A DNA stretch of 64,000 nucleotides, taken from positions 656,283 through 720,282 of the forward strand of contig ML976674.1 in the NCBI GenBank assembly GCA_010015655.1, in the 5' to 3' direction. The position numbers and the translations under genes were made by a program. The stretch is from Bimuria novae-zelandiae CBS 107.79. Taxonomy: Eukaryota; Ascomycota; Dothideomycetes; Pleosporales; Didymosphaeriaceae. Position 1 is the first letter of the stretch; every line of letters begins with the position of its first letter. The notes under the pieces are model-generated. The model ran no database searches, was not told where the DNA came from, and worked only from the letters and a program-made list of their open reading frames with translations. This document shows positions 58,138 through 64,000 of the stretch, piece after piece.

Positions 58138-58385
58138 TTTCTAATTTCCATTCGTCGCAGCTTCGGATTTAATATAATGTAATGTTGCCTTCCTCTCGGC
58201 TTTCATGTTTATTCGATATGAGACAACAACGATAGAGTCTGTCGCAAGCTTTCTGCGATGTCCGAACCTTAGCAGATAAATATATTCTCGAAGCCCAGCC
58301 CTTCAGATACGTATCCATTGCGACTTGTCCAGATTATCGCCTTGAATGAGAATTCTTTGAGCTTTGGTGTGTGGTGCTGTAGGAT

Positions 58386-59539
58386 CTAGGTGCAGAAGGA
58401 TTTCCATGTGCCTTCTCGTATCTCCACATTATCGAAGATGAGTCGTTCAAGAGTCGAGGAGTGCGTCATGTAGATTACACGCAGATTGACCTCATCCGCA
58501 ATAGCATATTTCAGTACGAACAGCTCGAGGTCCGGTAATGAAAACTTGGGTAGTGATTGGCCGATTTGCGTGCGCAGTTGTCTGTCTCTTTCCACGGCGT
58601 CGACATGCGGTCGACGAGGGTAGTTTCGTTGGGTGTCGATGATTTCAAGTCCAGTCACTTTGAGTTTGCGGAGTCTGTTGAGTGTTTCGATGAGCATGAC
58701 TTCTGGTTGATCTATCATTGCCTGGTTATAATGTTCGGCACAGCTATCACCGGCCTCGCACCGACGAACGAGCGGCAAAAGTCTGGAGCGGCCGTCGAAT
58801 AAGCTGTCAAGACAAAGGGTCCATGCGCGAAGGCAAATCTTTAACGAGTGAGACATATAGCCAGATTGCAAGCAGTCAAAAGCCGAAACGCAAGCTATTA
58901 CTTCGAAGCTGTTCAGCTTTGTGCCAGCGGAGTCCATGGCATGCAGGAGGATGTGAAACAGCATGTTGGCTGTGACATAGCATCTCTCGACAGAGAATTG
59001 AGAGGGCGGTGATTCCGCATTCCGAGAAACTTCGAGTGAGCTTGAATGAGCAGATTGTGGCCGCTTGGTTCCAAGTTGCTAGCCTCGCGTAAAAATGGCC
59101 ATGAACGGCGTCATAACGATGACTCTTTGCAAGTTTTCTAACTGCGCAAAAACTTTCGCGAAACCTTGTTGGAGTGCCCGAGTGAACTGATCTGTCAATG
59201 GAAGATCTGGCCGCTCATGGGCTAGACCGAGCCAAACTGAGTTGTGCGCGTCATGGTTGAAGCAGATATATTTCACGGTCTTGCGGATTCCGGATGCTGG
59301 CTGATGCTGTAAAGACGGTCGAGGCTCTCCTCGGTCAGGTCAACGAAAATAGTCTTGAAGGCTGCACCAGTGAATTCGAAGAAGGTTTTAGAATACAAGG
59401 CACGGCAGGTAAGTCGTAGACTGTAAAAGGCGTAGAGTTTGCATGAGTATGACCCGAGCCGTCCTTCGGTCGTGTACGACAGTATTGCGCTGATGAGCTC
59501 GACGGGGAGTTTGGGTAGCGAAGCTCTGATGGCGGCCAT
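58386..59539 (-). pseudogene. F-box-like protein gene, broken
   Basis: It starts MAAIRASLPKLPVELISAILSY, an F-box-type opening, continuing LRLTCRALYSKTFFEFTGAAFKTIFVDLTEESLDRL to a TGA at 59273-59275. One missing base there shifts to the frame KYICFNHDAHNSVWLGLAHERPDL, which runs to a stop at 59079. The C-terminal part resumes in another frame (MLFHILLHAMDSAGTKLNSFEV to 58386, with STLERLIFDNVEIREGTW). At least two breaks separate three coherent segments. The layout resembles fungal F-box/LRR-like proteins of unknown target. It is tail-to-tail with the galactose oxidase gene. Confidence 0.6.
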
Positions 59540-60448
59540 AGTGAGTGACTGAAGCTTTAGGATGGCCCTCCTCATGCAGAGTTGCTTGAACATATGTTAC
59601 AAGGGTGAGTCTGCGCCGCAATCCTGCGGGCGTCAGGCAACAGTTTTAACGCATACCAACCCCCAAAACTTACGCGTCGCATCAGTTTAGTTGCACGCTG
59701 TATTACGAACGGATGATAACCAGGCCAAACAGACATTTCGAGATAGAAGGAGGATGAACACCGCCAGAGAAGCGCTTGCGCTCGAAGGCACATGACTTGA
59801 TTGATAGCATCCGATGTACCAAAGGACAGCTGTGCGCGAAGAGCAGATGGGGAACGACCCGCTGTTGGCGCCGCTAATCTGCTTCTAGGCAAGCGCTATC
59901 CCTGTCCACGTGTCAAATCAACTCTGACACCTTTTTACACTCCACGTCAATCCCATATACACGAGTTGGACCTGCAAGATCTGGCTCAGAACTCTTCTCC
60001 TTTTCTCTATCTGGTCCCGCGCCGATCGCTTCGTGCAGCATCTTCGCCAAGATTTCTTTCTCCTTCCGACTCGAAGTGCACGTCGATCCCCACAAATTTC
60101 TGGCACCGAACGAAGCTATATGCGGTATAGACTGTTCAGCTCACGGTTCAGTCATCCTGTGACCATTGACTAGAGATGAAACATCCAAGGAATTCGTGCT
60201 GCCAAACTTCTGCGGGATTCACAATGTACATTCGGCATTGATACTTTCGAAGCTGCGACTCTGTTTGTGTTCTATACATATCAGCTGGACAGCGTTCGGA
60301 TCGGATGGGACCTACCCCGCTCTAGCAACTGACTTTGGTGTCTGGAACGCCTCGAAAAATGGAGTATGCAGAGTATGTGAACCTAAGATGAGGCTGAAAA
60401 GTGATCGTCTGCCCTCTCTACGAAGGGTGAGAGCTGAGGGCGTATATA
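59540..60448. other. intergenic, no gene recognised
   Basis: Normal composition; upstream region of the F-box-like pseudogene and the HET gene. A 124-codon frame at 60166-60540 overlaps the tandem repeat and is not supported. Confidence 0.4.
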
Positions 60449-60535
60449 CCAGCAGTCAGGGGCCACCGCTCCTCCGGAAAGCTGCATACGCCAGCAATCA
60501 GGTGTCACCGCTTCTCCGGGAAACTGCATATGCCA
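60449..60535 (+). repeat. two-copy tandem repeat of about 42 bp
   Basis: CCAGCAGTCAGGGGCCACCG... followed by CCAGCAATCAGGTGTCACCG..., with a partial third echo near 60580. It lies just upstream of the HET gene. Confidence 0.65.
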
Positions 60536-60636
60536 TATGAAACATAACCAATGAAGGAAAACGAGCCATCTGCAGGCTGGCAGCCTCACCGGAAGCTTCA
60601 CCCATCACAGAGTATACATACGAACCGCTGCGCACC

Positions 60637-62568
60637 TTGTCATCTATTCGAGTGCTCGAATTCCTGAGTCACGACGTGCCCGAAGTACTGCACCTTCGAG
60701 TTCGCCAGATCGATCTCCTTGGCCCAGGCGCCGCTCCCTGCCCACCTTTCCGCTGTCTGTCATATACGTGGGGTAATCCTTTCGACCACCCTCGTCGCCC
60801 AATCGAGCCCGATCTCTTACATTGGCAGAGAAAACACAAGATATGCCTATCGAACCCAGGCGATAACGAACCACGTATTGCATTCGTCGCGACCAATCTA
60901 TACCACTTCTTGATAGCCCTGAAAGCGCAGAGTGCTCCCAATGATACGCCTATTTGGATTGATGCACTGAGCATAAATCAGAACGACCTCCAAGAGCGAG
61001 CTCACCAAGTAAGCTGGATGGGTACGATCTACAACAGCTGCACTGAAGCAATCATTTGGTTGGGCAAAGAAGGCGAGGAAACGGCAACCGTGTACGGACT
61101 AGTCGGCCTCTTGTGGGGGATACCGGAAGAGACGTGGTTGGAGCTTGATTTCCCGTGGATATACAAAGCCCCTGAAAAGTATGAACAATTTGTCGAGCGG
61201 CTTCGAACCTACGGCATCTCTGCGCATCGCAGTGAAGTAAATACTGCACTCGTAGCCTTCTTCAGCAGATCGTGGTTTAAACGTGTATGGACCATCCAGG
61301 AATGCATTCTACCCCCGAAAGCGCATGTGTGGTGCGGTCACCATCGGCTTGCTGATTTCGAAAGATTAGCTAGGCTCAACACGTTTGCGTGGTGGAATCT
61401 TGAACATCATTTTCTCGACGAGAGCCCGAAGACCATGCCATCGTTCAGCGACCATGAGTTCGTGGAATTCGAAATGAACCCCATCTTCAGATACCTAAGT
61501 CGCTTTGTGTTCAAACATAAACAGAAGATCAACGACATACCTCCACATGTTCGCTCTTTCGAAATATGCTTGTACACAGCTAGGTACAAAAGGAGCTCCG
61601 ACCCTCGTGACGCTATATATGGAACACTCGGGTTACAGCTGAATCCGCTCATTACACCAGATTACACAACCTCGACAGAGGAGCTTTTCAAGAAAGTTGC
61701 GCTGCTTCTTCTAGAAGAATTCTATAAGTCCCGCGAAGACGATCTAGCCCGAAGGTTAAAGAATCTTCCGTCGTGGGTGCCCGATTGGAGTGCTGTACAC
61801 CGTCCTGAGCCCTGGACATCCAGAGGTGGAAATATGGTTTGCTCTGCTGGAACTGTAGATGACAAAAGGCCAACCTTTACATGCGCCACAGGCGACATAT
61901 TGGAGACAGAAGGGTTCGGAGAGGACGAGATCTTGTACCTTGGCGGGAATTGTCGACAAACCCTCCACGGAAGTGGTCTGCTTGAATCATTGCAGGCGTT
62001 GTATGAAGCTTATAACCGCGAGGGCCAAAAGCATGGCCTGATCGAGCGGTTCTGGCGAACAATGATTGCAGATCTACCAGGCTGGGACTGCATTCACCCC
62101 AACGGAGGGCTGTGGGGACCAGCATTTTCCGCTTTTGTCCAGCAACAGCTGTCGGACTACATGCAGCCACTCGATCAGTCGAGCTCGCAGGAGATCTCCG
62201 TGCGTTCACTCCTCGAAGGTCTACAAATCCTGGATCCGGCAGCACATCTTCCCTCGTGGAAGCATGTGATGGACGCGGTGTCTTTGGAAGCGCCTATTAA
62301 TGAGATAGCGCAGCGGTACAGGGATGGCCTTTCGCGAATGTTCGACTACCGACGATTCTTTATCACAGCGAAGGGTCGCATGGGAATCGCGTCGCAAGGT
62401 GTTCAGAAAGGCGATCTCATCCTCGTCATCAAGAACGTACATTATCCCTTCTTGATGAGGAAGTGTCCTTCCGGTCGGTATCGATATTTGAGTTTGGCTT
62501 ACGTTGATGGAATCATGTATGGTGAAGCGCTAGCAACGGGGACGTTTCAGAGAGTGGAAATAGAGTGA
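60637..62568 (+). CDS. HET-domain protein (heterokaryon incompatibility type)
   Basis: One long open frame of 643 codons. The HET domain motifs are present in order: FRCLSYTWGNP, NLYHFLIAL with PIWIDALSINQNDLQERAHQV, IYNSCTEAIIWLG, and SWFKRVWTIQE. The C-terminal region ends with the usual GDLILVI and GEALATGTF-like block, so length is normal. HET proteins act in cytosolic nonself recognition and can trigger programmed cell death on incompatible fusion. Upstream codons EYTYEPLRT (60610-60636) fit the family start, but no in-frame ATG exists before the TGA near 60538; the frame opens with TTG at 60637. An upstream exon ending at a donor such as GTGAGA at 60427 and an acceptor CTGCAG near 60576 is possible, or the start codon was lost. 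The partner gene is unknown. Confidence 0.82.
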   Translation: MSSIRVLEFLSHDVPEVLHLRVRQIDLLGPGAAPCPPFRCLSYTWGNPFDHPRRPIEPDLLHWQRKHKICLSNPGDNEPRIAFVATNLYHFLIALKAQSAPNDTPIWIDALSINQNDLQERAHQVSWMGTIYNSCTEAIIWLGKEGEETATVYGLVGLLWGIPEETWLELDFPWIYKAPEKYEQFVERLRTYGISAHRSEVNTALVAFFSRSWFKRVWTIQECILPPKAHVWCGHHRLADFERLARLNTFAWWNLEHHFLDESPKTMPSFSDHEFVEFEMNPIFRYLSRFVFKHKQKINDIPPHVRSFEICLYTARYKRSSDPRDAIYGTLGLQLNPLITPDYTTSTEELFKKVALLLLEEFYKSREDDLARRLKNLPSWVPDWSAVHRPEPWTSRGGNMVCSAGTVDDKRPTFTCATGDILETEGFGEDEILYLGGNCRQTLHGSGLLESLQALYEAYNREGQKHGLIERFWRTMIADLPGWDCIHPNGGLWGPAFSAFVQQQLSDYMQPLDQSSSQEISVRSLLEGLQILDPAAHLPSWKHVMDAVSLEAPINEIAQRYRDGLSRMFDYRRFFITAKGRMGIASQGVQKGDLILVIKNVHYPFLMRKCPSGRYRYLSLAYVDGIMYGEALATGTFQRVEIE

Positions 62569-62889
62569 GGAAACTGAGCTCTTGAGGCGACTCAAAAAAC
62601 TTTCTTGTCTAGATGCATTCTCTTGACGGACGATTGCTAATGGCGTGGATATTCTTTCTCATCAACAACGACCTCAAAAGACCTTCCGATAGGAAGTACT
62701 CAGCGCTTGTAGCGGAATCTTCGCGGTCGTTGCTATCCCTCGCACTGGCAAAGCCGCCCGCTCACGGGCCACCTTTGAACAGCCAATCAAGTGATAGCGC
62801 ATGCAAACACCAGATCTGTATCGTAATGTTAGCAATTTCTGTTTACTAGCTAAAACACGCCTTTTTTGGAAGCTCCTGCACATGCAAAC

Positions 62890-64000
62890 ATGCCAAAAGC
62901 TGCCTCTCAGCCTAGTAACGATCCTGACTTCGTCAAATACACCAAGTACACGAAAAAGGCTGGTGTTTTGCCCGATCTGCCGCGAGATCCGCCACTTGAC
63001 TGGAGACCTCTCAGAATTGACAACCCTCACGTAATAGGGAGTCCTCTATTACCTGAAGGAGTAAATAAAGGCTCACCTATTGACCTGTTTAATCTGTTCT
63101 TTAATATTAACGTCCTTGACCGAATCGCACACTATACAAATCAGCATGCCTCTGCGCTCCGGTACGGGCCGCAGCTGCCCTCAACGCGTAGCTGGAAGCC
63201 TACATCACCATCTGAGCTATATACGTACTTCGCAATTGTCGTATATATGGGCCTTCACGTCGAGCCCTCGCTGGAGGAGTACTGGACGCGACTCCACAAG
63301 AACGCACCCTATCACCCAATTAATTAACATATGGCACTCAAACGTTGGCAGCAGCTAGATCGATATATATACTATACGGAGGTAGATTAGAGCTTTAAGT
63401 CTCCCTTTAGACGCGTCTGGGATCTTAGTAAGCTTATTCGAGAGCGGTGCTTAAAGTACTGGAGAGCTGGCCAACACCTCTGCGTTGACGAGGCAATTGC
63501 CAGGTTTACAGGACGTGCGACAGAGAGTGTCATAATTAAGATAAAGCCTACGCCTAAGGGCTACAAGATCTGGTGCTTAGCCAATGATGGAGTAATACTA
63601 AACTAGTTATTTCATGCTAAAGGTATAGGCAGAGGTCCTGTTAACCTACTAGAGCTTCCTACTGATGCTGCTACTCCAGCTTTTACGCCTACAGAGTCTG
63701 TACCTGTCTCTCTCGTCCTCGCCGTTGACGCTCACGGTCGCCGTCTCTTTCCGCCGGGCCTACACTCTGTGTGGGATGATAACCTCTTCAACACTATACC
63801 TATGCTGGAGTACCTCCGGCAGCATGGTGTAGGCTGCGCAGGCACAGTCAGAACGACAAAAACAAGGACTGAAGAGGCGTACGAGGAGACAGCAGTTGTA
63901 GAGTTAGAGGCAGAGGATGCCGCTGTTCGGACGCGCGCACGCCAGAAGTTGACAAAGGAGAGCTTTAGCCAGAAGCTTATACGGCTTAAGACGCAGTTTA
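62890..64000 (+). pseudogene. piggyBac-like transposase, three in-frame stops, cut by window end
   Basis: From ATG 62890 (MPKAASQPSNDPDF) one frame continues to the window end with only three stops: TAA 63325-63327, TAG 63388-63390 and TAG 63604-63606. Landmarks of the piggyBac DDE_Tnp_1_7 family: DLFNLFFNINVLDRIAHYTN, YFAIVVYMGLHVEPSLEEYW, RCLKYWRAGQHLCVDEAIAR (first catalytic Asp at 63487-63489), KGYKIWCLANDG and VWDDNLFNT (second Asp near 63778-63783). Each stop fits a single C-to-T or G-to-A change (CAA to TAA, TGG to TAG), as in light RIP. The catalytic residues seen are intact. The 3' part, including the Cys-rich end, lies beyond the window. Confidence 0.78.

Noticed and set aside
60166..60540. 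124-codon plus-strand ORF upstream of the HET gene
   Set aside because: Its C-terminal third is the 42-bp tandem repeat; no features. It may overlap an unproven HET first exon but is not supported as a gene.

Overview
The window looks like part of a filamentous ascomycete genome, most likely a Dothideomycete. Genes have several short GT-AG introns (about 46-240 nt). GC-balanced gene blocks alternate with AT-rich repeat blocks almost devoid of CpA/TpG, the signature of repeat-induced point mutation (RIP). Gene types such as HET, F-box and AA5 galactose oxidase are typical of Pezizomycotina. The species is not identifiable from the sequence alone.

Layout. 1-1004: GC-normal fragment of a non-LTR retrotransposon on the minus strand. 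1020-20881: one large RIP-degraded block that resolves into five nested elements. A Tad-like LINE (+) is interrupted in reverse-transcriptase motif A by a short LTR element (called C here, 1981-17780). C is interrupted by a MULE DNA transposon (3533-17388), the MULE by copia element A (3710-13955), and A by copia element B (4008-9122). Termini and target-site duplications can be read at each of the four insertions. 20900-25404: small genes and a NIPA-type magnesium transporter. 25405-30897: a gene-poor stretch with a 128-bp MITE. 30898-37283: two conserved housekeeping genes, GSK-3 kinase and nuclear cap-binding protein CBP80. 37967-51176: a zone of broken genes and transposons: decarboxylase pseudogene, kinase pseudogene, a two-ORF Tc1/mariner-class element (E), a second mariner (F), an MFS permease split by a 1.7-kb gag-only LTR element (G), and a frameshifted FAD monooxygenase. 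51576-64000: an F-box gene, a secreted galactose oxidase with two F5/8C-type carbohydrate-binding modules, an F-box-like pseudogene, a HET-domain gene and a piggyBac transposase carrying three stop codons, cut by the window edge.

How the genes relate. GSK-3 and CBP80 are core genes and need not be functionally linked. The permease, FAD monooxygenase and amidohydrolase-type decarboxylase would make sense together as an aromatic-acid uptake and degradation set. All three carry disabling lesions and transposons sit among them, so this may be a decayed catabolic cluster (inference). HET, F-box, galactose oxidase and transposons on the right suggest an accessory, fast-evolving region.

Limits: exon boundaries were read by eye from splice consensus and reading phase. 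Degraded elements were classified from residual protein motifs. No database search was run.
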